DNA of 14,269 nt from JAGWJU01 sp035533295 (GTDB taxonomy: Bacteria > Elusimicrobiota > Elusimicrobia > UBA1565 > UBA9628), in contig DATLUA010000055.1 in assembly GCA_035533295.1 (NCBI GenBank), forward strand, positions 1 through 14,269, given 5' to 3'. Below, in pieces: positions 1 through 7,737 of this stretch. The notes beneath the pieces were generated by a model. The model worked only from the letters and a program-made list of their open reading frames with translations, ran no database searches and was not told the origin of the DNA. The translations under genes and the position numbers were made by a program. Position 1 is the stretch's first letter, and each line of letters opens with the position of its first letter.

Positions 1-139
1 TTATGAGGTCGCCATGACCCCGGGCTGACGGGTCGTCGAAAGTAGCGCGCGGCCGGCGCGCCTCAACAGAGGCGCCGCCACGACGAGAATTTCAACCTCG
101 GCCCAGGACGCGCCCAAATTCTACTTTCGATTTTTCTGG
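1..139 (+). repeat. Left copy of 139-bp inverted end repeat
   Basis: This stretch is the reverse complement of 14129-14267, with a single mismatch (A at 88, where the other copy has G in this orientation). Inside it are a 10-bp dyad, TCGAAAGTAG at 36-45 and its complement CTACTTTCGA at 121-130, and a perfect 7-bp stem with loop AACA (58-64 with 69-75). No open reading frame of note crosses it. The dyad-bounded 95-bp core resembles a MITE or a REPIN-like unit, since each dyad arm ends in GTAG read inward. However, the identity continues outside the dyad, so the true element boundary is unknown and may lie beyond the window. Confidence 0.9.
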
Positions 140-155
140 GCCTTCGCCCGAAGCC

Positions 156-184
156 TTGCATTCGCGCGCGTTTTGGCTTATCCT
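156..184 (+). promoter_or_regulatory. Putative promoter of the Crp/Fnr-family gene (leaderless)
   Basis: A weak -35 (TTGCAT, 156-161) and a -10 (TATCCT, 179-184) are separated by 17 nt. A start site about 7 nt after the -10 falls on the GTG start codon at 191. There is no Shine-Dalgarno sequence before that GTG. The hexamers are weak taken singly. The support comes from the same -10-to-start spacing at three other genes in the window. Confidence 0.5.
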
Positions 185-190
185 TAAGCC

Positions 191-880
191 GTGCCCGGGG
201 CCAGCGACGTCCGTCTCTTAAGGCGCATCCCGCTCTTCAGGCCCCTGCCCGCGCGCGAGCTTTCGGCCATCGCGCGCCTGGCCAATCCCCGCGCCTACCG
301 CGCCGGCGAGACCATCTTCCTCAAGTCCCAGGCCGCCGACGGGCTCTTCATCGTGCTCTCCGGTCGGGTCAAGATTTTCACCGCGGCGGGGGGAAGGAAG
401 AAGAAAACTTTCTCCTGGCTCGAGCGCGGGGATTTCTTCGGCGAGATGGGGCTCATCGAGGGCGCGGGCCGCTCGGCCGCGGCCCGGGCCGAGACCGCGG
501 TCGAAGCGCTCTTCATCGCCAAGGCCGAGTTCCGCAAGCTGCTCTTGGGCAGCCCCGAGCTTTCGTTCTACCTCCTGCGGGTCGTCTGCCGCCGCCTGCG
601 CCTGGCCAACGAGGCTCTGGAGGATCTGCTTTTCCGCAATTTGCTCGGGCGCGCGGCCAAGACGCTTGCCCAACTCGCCAAGAACGGCAAGCGCCTGGGC
701 CCCGGAAAGTTTTTGGACGGCGACTACAGCCGGCGGGAGCTGGCCGAGCTTCTGGGCACCTCGCGCGAGCCCTTGAGCCGCGCCCTGGGGGCGCTTAGGC
801 GCGCGGGCCTGGTGGGGGAAAAGGACGGGCGGCTCTATCTGCCCCGGCCGGACAAGCTCGCGTCCCTGGGCGGGGCCTAG
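191..880 (+). CDS. Crp/Fnr-family transcriptional regulator
   Basis: This 229-aa protein has the usual length and two-domain plan of the family: an N-terminal cyclic-nucleotide-binding beta-barrel (about residues 8-125), a long dimerisation helix (about 125-150) and a C-terminal winged helix-turn-helix (about 165-220). The nucleotide pocket keeps the family's key residues in a GEMG...RS cassette (E85, R94, S95), so binding of a cyclic nucleotide is possible. The recognition helix reads REPLSR, giving the ExxSR pattern (E193, S196, R197) that in FNR reads TTGAT half-sites; CRP has RExxGR. Only one cysteine is present, so an FNR-type iron-sulfur cluster is ruled out. The start is GTG at 191, just after a -10-like hexamer and without a Shine-Dalgarno sequence. 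Its stop overlaps the convergent neighbour's stop. The target genes are unknown. Confidence 0.9.
   Translation: MPGASDVRLLRRIPLFRPLPARELSAIARLANPRAYRAGETIFLKSQAADGLFIVLSGRVKIFTAAGGRKKKTFSWLERGDFFGEMGLIEGAGRSAAARAETAVEALFIAKAEFRKLLLGSPELSFYLLRVVCRRLRLANEALEDLLFRNLLGRAAKTLAQLAKNGKRLGPGKFLDGDYSRRELAELLGTSREPLSRALGALRRAGLVGEKDGRLYLPRPDKLASLGGA
877..880. other. Shared palindromic stop codon CTAG of two convergent genes
   Basis: The four bases CTAG give the TAG stop of the regulator gene on the plus strand (878-880) and the TAG stop of the small membrane protein on the minus strand (879-877). No room is left for a terminator between the two genes, so their transcripts must overlap at the 3' ends. 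Confidence 0.95.
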
Positions 881-1215
881 ATTTTTTCAGCGGCGATGAG
901 GAACCAGTTGATGATGGAGAAAGCCGCGGCGAAGGCCATGGCCCAGAGAAATCCGTGGACCTCAAAGCCCGGCACGAGCATGGCCGCGCCTTCCACGCAG
1001 AGTCCCATGACGACGAAGGTGAAGAGCCCCAGCGACAGGAGGTTGATGGGCAGCGTGAGCAGCAGCAGGACGGGCCGGATGAGCGCGTTGATGAGCCCCA
1101 GGACCACGGCCACGGCCAAGGCCGTGCCCAGGCCGTCGACGGCGACGCCGGGGAGCGCCCGCGCGGCCACGTAGACCGCCGCGGTGCCGACAAGCATATG
1201 AACCAGGATTTTCAC
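877..1215 (-). CDS. Small four-helix membrane protein, phage_holin_4_2 / YvlD-like
   Basis: A 112-aa, almost wholly hydrophobic protein with about four membrane helices (roughly residues 5-22, 28-48, 54-76, 86-106). The signature of the PF04020 family is clear: LPGVAVDG near residue 25, then LGLINALIRPVLLLLTLPIN, then LVPGFEVHGFLWA. Members are widespread small membrane proteins, sometimes labelled holin by similarity; YvlD of Bacillus is one. Their biochemical role is not established, and nothing here suggests phage lysis. I chose the GTG at 1215 because a perfect TATAAT lies 7 nt upstream on the minus strand and the reading starts with a typical KILVHMLVG. The longer in-frame upstream extension runs through the divergent promoter and is rejected. 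The gene shares a CTAG stop with the convergent regulator gene. Confidence 0.88.
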   Translation of the reverse strand: MKILVHMLVGTAAVYVAARALPGVAVDGLGTALAVAVVLGLINALIRPVLLLLTLPINLLSLGLFTFVVMGLCVEGAAMLVPGFEVHGFLWAMAFAAAFSIINWFLIAAEKI

Positions 1216-1222
1216 GCCAACG

Positions 1223-1252
1223 ATTATAGGCTTTGCGCCGCGGCGCGCGCAA
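1223..1252 (-). promoter_or_regulatory. Minus-strand promoter of the small membrane protein gene
   Basis: Reading the minus strand, -35 TTGCGC (1252-1247), an 18-nt spacer and a consensus -10 TATAAT (1228-1223) are followed after 7 nt by the GTG start. This predicts a leaderless transcript. It overlaps the opposing promoter so closely that the two polymerases should exclude each other. Confidence 0.75.
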
Positions 1253-1262
1253 CGGTTATAAT
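1233..1262 (+). promoter_or_regulatory. Plus-strand promoter of the DUF4384-like lipoprotein gene
   Basis: -35 TTGCGC (1233-1238), an 18-nt spacer and a consensus -10 TATAAT (1257-1262) mirror the minus-strand promoter exactly in hexamers and spacing. The expected start site is near 1269-1270, giving only about 6 nt of leader before the ATG at 1276. Confidence 0.75.
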
Positions 1263-1275
1263 GCCCGCGAACGCC

Positions 1276-2277
1276 ATGCGGCGATCGGCTTTCGTTTTTA
1301 TTCTCGCGGCGGCGCCCGCGCCGTTGTCGAGCTGCGCGCACGCCCCGGCTAAATCCGCGCCCGCGCCGGACTATGCCGCGGTCGAGGCCCGCGCCCAAAA
1401 AGCCCAGGCGGAGCTGAACCAGGAGCTCGCCATCCACGGCGGCAGCCAGGCGGTGTCCTCCGCGGTGCTGGCGCCCGCGGCCGCCGCTCCCGCCGTCGCG
1501 GTTTTGGGCAAGGACAAGACCTTGGACTGCACCTGGGCCGAGAGCACGGCGACCGTGGTCGCGGGGGATTCCGACAGCCGCGCGCAGCTTCACGCCGAGG
1601 CCGTCTCCGAGGCGCGCGCCGAAGTGATGAAGAGCCTTTTGGGCGTCTCGGTGCGCTCGCAGGATTTCGTCTTCCAGCAGGAGGATTTGCGCGGCCAGCA
1701 GAACCTGGTCGAGAACATCCTGCGCACCACGCAACTGGGGCGCATCTTGAAGGAAGACGTCGTCTCCGAGGGCTACCGGGACGCGCCGGGCTGCCCGGGA
1801 TGCCGCTACGCGGTGGACTTGAAGGCCTGCGTGGCGCCGCTGCCCTCCTACCACGACGACGATTTCCGCGTGACCCTGAACTTGTCGCGCACGCGCCTCA
1901 ATCCCGGCGACGAGGACTCAATCGCGGCCAGCTGCACCAAGGACTGCTACGTCTACCTTTACGACGTGGGCATGGACGACTCCGCGCAGCTTATCGTGCC
2001 CAACGAGTTCGTGCCCCAGGCCAAGCTCTCGGCCGGGCAGACCTGGACGTACCCGAGCGCGGACTTGAAATCCCAGGGCGTGCATTTGGTCGCCCAGCTG
2101 CCGCCGGGGCAGACGGTCTCGGCGGAGACCATCCGCGCCGTGGCCACGAAGACGCCCTTGACCGCCGCCGAGACCGACCCGTCTTCGGGCGGCTACTTCG
2201 GGGTGCTTGAGCGCCTGGACGCGTCGCGCACCGACTGGTCCGAGGACGCGGCGGTGTTCACGATTTACCAGCATTAA
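1276..2277 (+). CDS. Lipoprotein with LPP20/FlgT-like N-terminal region and DUF4384-like domain
   Basis: A 333-aa protein from the ATG at 1276 (the ATG at 1261 overlaps the -10 and is less likely). A short signal peptide starts MRRSAFVFILAAA and ends in a lipobox LSSC with the lipidated Cys at residue 20, so it should sit on an envelope membrane facing the periplasm. The middle (about residues 90-190) resembles the stress-type domain of LPP20/FlgT-like lipoproteins: many Ala/Glu-rich repeats of SEARAEVMKSLL type, then a conserved DLKACV end. The C-terminal 130 residues look like DUF4384: NLSRTRLNPGDEDSIAASC, YVYLYDVGMDDSAQLIVPNE, then a PPGQ loop. DUF4384 proteins are of unknown function and often lie near CHASE2 or protein-kinase signalling genes, as here. 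It is followed by a structured gap and the CHASE2 gene. Confidence 0.8.
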   Translation: MRRSAFVFILAAAPAPLSSCAHAPAKSAPAPDYAAVEARAQKAQAELNQELAIHGGSQAVSSAVLAPAAAAPAVAVLGKDKTLDCTWAESTATVVAGDSDSRAQLHAEAVSEARAEVMKSLLGVSVRSQDFVFQQEDLRGQQNLVENILRTTQLGRILKEDVVSEGYRDAPGCPGCRYAVDLKACVAPLPSYHDDDFRVTLNLSRTRLNPGDEDSIAASCTKDCYVYLYDVGMDDSAQLIVPNEFVPQAKLSAGQTWTYPSADLKSQGVHLVAQLPPGQTVSAETIRAVATKTPLTAAETDPSSGGYFGVLERLDASRTDWSEDAAVFTIYQH

Positions 2278-2289
2278 GGGCGAAGGATG

Positions 2290-2348
2290 GAAACGGAAAG
2301 AAACGGAAGGCAACAGAATGAAACGGAATGAACGAAGAGAAACGGAAG
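2290..2348 (+). repeat. Left array of a 10-bp tandem repeat, consensus GAAACGGAAK
   Basis: Six units in near-perfect 10-nt phase begin at 2290, 2300, 2310, 2320, 2330 and 2339. The units at 2290, 2300, 2320 and 2339 start with the exact GAAACGGAA; those at 2310 and 2330 are degenerate. The strand is almost purely purine apart from one C per unit. The array forms the left arm of an imperfect inverted repeat with 2388-2447. Confidence 0.9.
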
Positions 2349-2367
2349 ATTGCGGGGCTCCCGCAAT
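2349..2367. repeat. GC-rich hairpin at the centre of the decamer inverted repeat
   Basis: A perfect 8-bp stem (2349-2356 with 2360-2367) closes a GCT loop. It lies at the inner edge of the left decamer array. A run of seven T begins only at 2384, 17 nt after the stem, so it does not look like a standard intrinsic terminator, although it may still slow or stop transcription leaving the lipoprotein gene. Confidence 0.8.
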
Positions 2368-2387
2368 GGCCCCGGTGCTTTCATTTT

Positions 2388-2447
2388 TTTCCGGTTCTTT
2401 CATTTCTTTTCGTTTCCTTCCGTTCCCTTCCATTTCCCTCCGTTCCC
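2388..2447 (-). repeat. Right array of the same decamer, opposite orientation
   Basis: About six units with 10-nt spacing, of the type CGTTYCCTTC, run to just before the CHASE2 start codon. They are the complement of the left array's consensus, so the two arrays can pair over about 60 nt with mismatches. The pyrimidine tract continues to 2454 and replaces any Shine-Dalgarno sequence for the gene at 2455. Confidence 0.85.
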
Positions 2448-2454
2448 TTTCTTT

Positions 2455-4980
2455 ATGAGCAGGCGCCGTTGGGGAGATGCCGCGGCCGGGCTTCTGGCCG
2501 TCGTGGTCGCGGCTTTGTCCTACCAGTTCCCGACCAAGCTGCCGTTTTTCGCGCACTTGGAGCTAAAAACCTACGACGCGCGGGCTCTGCTGCGCCAGAG
2601 CGTCGACCCCGACCCGGAAATCACGATTATCGCCATCGACCAAGCCTCCCTGCGCCGCTACGGCGCCTGGCCCTGGCCGCGTACGCTCCTGGCCGATCTC
2701 TTGGACAAGATTTCCCCGGCCCATCCCAAGGTCGTGGCGCTTGACGTCTCTCTCTTCACGCCCGAGAAAAGCGCGGGCTTGGAGGCCGTCAAGGCCCTGG
2801 CCGCGAGCTTCCAAGCCTTGGCCGCCAAGCGGCGCATCATCGACCGGCGGCATCTCTTCAAGGTTTATTTCTCCTCGGCCGAGAGCGGCTTGGACGGCGA
2901 CGCGCGGCTGCTGTCCTCCCTGCGCGCGGCCGGCGACGTGGTGCTGCCGCTGGCGTTGGCGCCCGGCTCGGGCGACAACTTCAAACCCGCGCCCCTGCCG
3001 CTCTCGGTCTCGAGCGACTGCCTGAGCGCGGCGGGCGGCGGCGCGTTTCCGGATTTAGCCGCCTCGGGCGAGTTCTCGGCGCTCTACCCCTTGCCCGCTT
3101 TCGCCCAGGCGGCCCTGGGCCTGGGCCGCGAGGGCTTGGAACCCGATGCCGACGGCATCGTGCGGCACGACGAGACGATCTCGCGCTACTGGGGCGCGGA
3201 CATTCCGTCCTACGGCCTGGCCGTGGCCCTGGCCGCGCGCGGCGTGGAGCCCGGCTCGGTCGCGGTGGAGGCCGGACGCGAAATCCGCGCGGGCAACTTC
3301 TACGCGCCGCTCGAGCCCAGCGGCCGCATGCTCATCACCTTCAACGGCCCCGCGGGCACGTTCCACTACGATTCCTTCAATGACATCATGAGCGGCGCCG
3401 CGCCCGCGGCGTCCTTAAAGGATAAAATCGTGTTCGTGGGCCTGACCGCGCCCGAGGCGGCTTCCTTTGAGAAGACGCCCGTCGATGCGCGCCTGCCCGC
3501 GGTGGAGGCGGACGCCAACGTGGCGGAGAACATCCTGGATCAGAAATTTCTTTCGCGTCCGCCTTGGGCCGGGGCGCTGGAATGGGCGCTTTTGGGCGCG
3601 GCGGCCTTGTTCGTGATCTTCGCCCTGCCCTTCTTGAACGCCATCTGGGGCGCGGTATTCAGCGTCTGCTTGACGGCGGCGCTGGCGGGGGCGGGCGCCT
3701 ACTGGTTCGTCAACGGCTTCTGGATTAAAATCGCCTACGCGGCGGGCGCGGTCATCCTGGGCTATCTGCTCGTGTCATTGCGGCGGCTTTTGCTCCTGGG
3801 GCGGCCCGAGCAGCCTTCCGCCGAGGAAATCAACCGGCGCATGGGCCTGGCGCTGCGCGAGCACGGGCTATTGGACGCCGCGTTCGAGCGCCTGCGCGTC
3901 TGCCGCTTGAACCGCGAGGTGAGGGCCGGGCTGCATGCCCTGGCCGCGGATTTTGAAGCCGCCGGCGAGTACCTTAAGGCCGCCGCCGTCTTCGAGCACT
4001 TTAGGGAGAAAGATCCCAAGCACCGCGCGGCCGCGATCGTTAAAATCGAGGAGCTGCGGGCCAAGGCCGCGATCGAGCCCGGAGGACGGGCCGTCCCGGG
4101 AGCGGTACTGGAGAATGCGTCAGCTCCCGGGGCCGCGGCGCCGGCCTCTCTTTCCCTGGGCGGCTGCGAGATCCGGGAGGATTTGGGCCGCTGGGAGCAC
4201 GGCACGCTGCACCGAGGCTGGGACCCGGCGGCCGGACGCGAGGTTCTGGTCAAGACCTTGGATCCGGAGGCGGGCGGCGAGCACCGCGGTAAAATCAAGG
4301 AAGCGCTTCTGAGGGACGCCGCCGCGGCCGCGGCGCTCGATCATCCGGGCCTGGTTCGCGTGCTGCGCGCCGGCGAGGAGGGCGGCGTCTTGTTCGCCGT
4401 CTCCGAGCTTCCCGGCGGCTCGGCTTTGTCCGCCTGGACCAGCCGGGAGCGTCTGCTTCCGGTCGATAAGGCCGCGGGCTGCGCCGCCGCCGCGGCCGAC
4501 GCCTTGGACTACGCCCACGCGCGCGGCGTCTTCCACCTGGATTTGAGCCCGTCCGCGCTTTGGGCGCAGGACGAGGGGAGCCTGCGCGTCTCGGGCCTTG
4601 GCCTCGCGGCCTTCGCGAGCCCGCTCTTGGGTTGGACGGGCATCCCGGAGTCCGCGCATTACCTGAGCCCCGAGCAGGCCGCGGGCAAGAAGGCCGACGC
4701 GCGCGCGGACGTTTTTTCCCTGGCGGCCGTGCTCTTCGAGCTCTTGACCGGCGAGAAGCCCTTCTCGGCCCAGGATGACATCGGCACGCTGCTTTTTCAA
4801 ATCGCCAACAAGCCCCAGCCCGATCCATCGTCCTTGAACCCGCTGGTCCCGCAGGAGTTGAAGGTCATCCTCGACCGGGCCCTGGCCAAATCGCCCGAAG
4901 CGCGCTACGAGCGGGCCGCGCTCCTGGCCGAGGATTTGCGCGCCTGCCTGGCCCGGATGAAAGGCGCGGGCGCGCCGTGA
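2455..4980 (+). CDS. CHASE2-domain membrane protein with degenerate Ser/Thr kinase domain
   Basis: An 841-aa protein. Helix 1 (about residues 8-25) precedes a large extracytoplasmic CHASE2 sensor domain (about 30-365) with the typical LKTYDARALLR, IIAIDQASL and YGAWPWPR motifs. Three more helices follow (about 374-394, 398-418, 423-443), then a cytoplasmic TPR-like helical stretch (about 458-540) and a protein-kinase fold (about 566-838). The kinase fold keeps the beta-3 lysine (K600), HxD aspartate (D696), the SPE motif and DVFSLAAVLFELLTGEKPF. It lacks the second glycine of the P-loop (W580), the Mg-binding Asn after HxD (A701) and the DFG aspartate (G714 in SGLG), so it is probably a pseudokinase. 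I chose the ATG at 2455 because the in-frame extension from 2350 is translated repeat sequence. No Shine-Dalgarno precedes it. Its stop overlaps the phosphatase start. Confidence 0.9.
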   Translation: MSRRRWGDAAAGLLAVVVAALSYQFPTKLPFFAHLELKTYDARALLRQSVDPDPEITIIAIDQASLRRYGAWPWPRTLLADLLDKISPAHPKVVALDVSLFTPEKSAGLEAVKALAASFQALAAKRRIIDRRHLFKVYFSSAESGLDGDARLLSSLRAAGDVVLPLALAPGSGDNFKPAPLPLSVSSDCLSAAGGGAFPDLAASGEFSALYPLPAFAQAALGLGREGLEPDADGIVRHDETISRYWGADIPSYGLAVALAARGVEPGSVAVEAGREIRAGNFYAPLEPSGRMLITFNGPAGTFHYDSFNDIMSGAAPAASLKDKIVFVGLTAPEAASFEKTPVDARLPAVEADANVAENILDQKFLSRPPWAGALEWALLGAAALFVIFALPFLNAIWGAVFSVCLTAALAGAGAYWFVNGFWIKIAYAAGAVILGYLLVSLRRLLLLGRPEQPSAEEINRRMGLALREHGLLDAAFERLRVCRLNREVRAGLHALAADFEAAGEYLKAAAVFEHFREKDPKHRAAAIVKIEELRAKAAIEPGGRAVPGAVLENASAPGAAAPASLSLGGCEIREDLGRWEHGTLHRGWDPAAGREVLVKTLDPEAGGEHRGKIKEALLRDAAAAAALDHPGLVRVLRAGEEGGVLFAVSELPGGSALSAWTSRERLLPVDKAAGCAAAAADALDYAHARGVFHLDLSPSALWAQDEGSLRVSGLGLAAFASPLLGWTGIPESAHYLSPEQAAGKKADARADVFSLAAVLFELLTGEKPFSAQDDIGTLLFQIANKPQPDPSSLNPLVPQELKVILDRALAKSPEARYERAALLAEDLRACLARMKGAGAP

Positions 4981-5756
4981 GCGGCAAGAAGGCCGCCGGC
5001 GCCCTGCGCCTGGACATCGCCGGCGCCACGGACCGGGGCCTAGTCCGCCCCCAGAACGAGGACGGCTTCGCCGTGGACGCGGGCCTGCGGCTCTTGGTCG
5101 TGGCCGACGGCATGGGCGGCCACCGCGCCGGCGAGGTGGCCAGCGCCCTGGCCGTGGAAGCGGTGATGCGCGGCGCCAAGGATTTGGCCGTGTTCCCTGA
5201 AGACGAGCCGCCCGGAGCGTCCGGGTTCTCCGCGCGCGCCCGGGCACTCCTTTCCCTCATCGCCGCGGCCAACGCGGCCGTTCACGAGAGAAGCCTCAAG
5301 GATTCGCGCTGCGCCGGCATGGGCACGACCGTGGCCGCGGTCTGGGCGGGGAAAAAGTCCTTCGCCGCGGCGCACGTGGGCGACAGCCGGATTTATCTCT
5401 TCCGCGGGCAAAAGCTTTCCCGGCTCACGCGGGACCACACCTGGACGCAGGAGCGCGTGCGCGCGGGCGCGATGAGCGAGCCGGAGGCGGCCGCCTCCGG
5501 CTTATCGAACGTCTTGACGCGCGCCTTGGGCACCGAGCCCGAGGTCAAGGCCGACGTCTCGGATCACGAACTGCGCGCCGGGGACGCGCTTCTCCTGGCC
5601 ACGGACGGCCTGACCAAGATGCTGGGCGACGGCGAGATTTCGGCGCGACTGGCCGCGGGCCAAGACGCCGCTGCGGCGGCGCGCGATTTAGTTTCCGCCG
5701 CCAACGCCGCCGGCGGCGAGGACAACGTCACCGCCGTGGTCGCCCGCGCCCTCTAG
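4977..5756 (+). CDS. PP2C-family (PPM) Ser/Thr protein phosphatase
   Basis: A 259-aa cytoplasmic phosphatase covering just the catalytic domain, the normal bacterial size. All family motifs are present: ATDRGLVRPQNEDGF with D29, VVADGMGGHRAGEVAS with D44-G45, GMGTTV, HVGDSRIYLFR, LTRALG, ATDGL with D210 and GGEDNVTAVV with D249, so the Mn/Mg centre is complete. It should remove phosphate from Ser/Thr of proteins. The GTG start at 4977 overlaps the TGA of the CHASE2 gene as GTGA, and there is no strong Shine-Dalgarno, so translation is probably coupled. A normal partner would be an active kinase; the one upstream looks inactive, so the substrate may be phosphorylated by a kinase elsewhere, or the pair may work by binding and sensing. 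Confidence 0.95.
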   Translation: MSGKKAAGALRLDIAGATDRGLVRPQNEDGFAVDAGLRLLVVADGMGGHRAGEVASALAVEAVMRGAKDLAVFPEDEPPGASGFSARARALLSLIAAANAAVHERSLKDSRCAGMGTTVAAVWAGKKSFAAAHVGDSRIYLFRGQKLSRLTRDHTWTQERVRAGAMSEPEAAASGLSNVLTRALGTEPEVKADVSDHELRAGDALLLATDGLTKMLGDGEISARLAAGQDAAAAARDLVSAANAAGGEDNVTAVVARAL

Positions 5757-5771
5757 CCTGCCGCGCCGCGT

Positions 5772-5801
5772 TTGATCTCTTCCGGCGCAAAGAGGTATAG
5801 T
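5772..5801 (+). promoter_or_regulatory. Promoter of the korA-korB-gltA-sucC-sucD operon
   Basis: -35 TTGATC (5772-5777), an 18-nt spacer and -10 TATAGT (5796-5801) predict a start near 5808 and a leader of about 37 nt. The spacer holds a 5-bp dyad, CTCTT at 5777-5781 and AAGAG at 5790-5794, which could be an operator. Two TTGAT pentamers, the half-site read by ExxSR-type Crp/Fnr proteins, lie at 5772-5776 (overlapping the -35) and 5814-5818, 42 bp apart. Neither has the ATCAA partner of a full FNR box, so regulation by such a protein is only a suggestion. A weak GAGGA at 5830-5834 lies 10 nt before the korA ATG. Confidence 0.6.
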
Positions 5802-5844
5802 GTAAGCACCGCTTTGATTCCACCATATAGAGGATCCTGAATTT

Positions 5845-7729
<1,885 letters not shown>

Positions 7730-7737
<8 letters not shown>

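Noticed and set aside
1..139. Integron attC site or insertion-sequence end
   Set aside because: No attC core sites, integrase, transposase or target duplication are visible in the window.
877..1215. Prophage lysis holin
   Set aside because: The family name is historical; there is no endolysin or other lysis gene nearby and the family is common in bacterial chromosomes.
955..1275. Long N-terminal extension of the lipoprotein gene
   Set aside because: It runs antisense through the membrane-protein gene and both promoters; the signal peptide and lipobox begin right after the -10 at 1257-1262.
2349..2390. Intrinsic terminator after the lipoprotein gene
   Set aside because: The hairpin is good, but the T run starts 17 nt after the stem; a true intrinsic terminator has it directly adjacent.
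2290..2447. CRISPR array
   Set aside because: The repeats are 10 bp in direct tandem without spacers and switch orientation at the hairpin; no cas genes are nearby.
2350..2454. In-frame 35-residue N-terminal extension of the CHASE2 protein, rich in Phe and Pro
   Set aside because: It is simply the translated pyrimidine-rich decamer array; the typical CHASE2 start with a basic MSRRR before the first helix fits the ATG at 2455.
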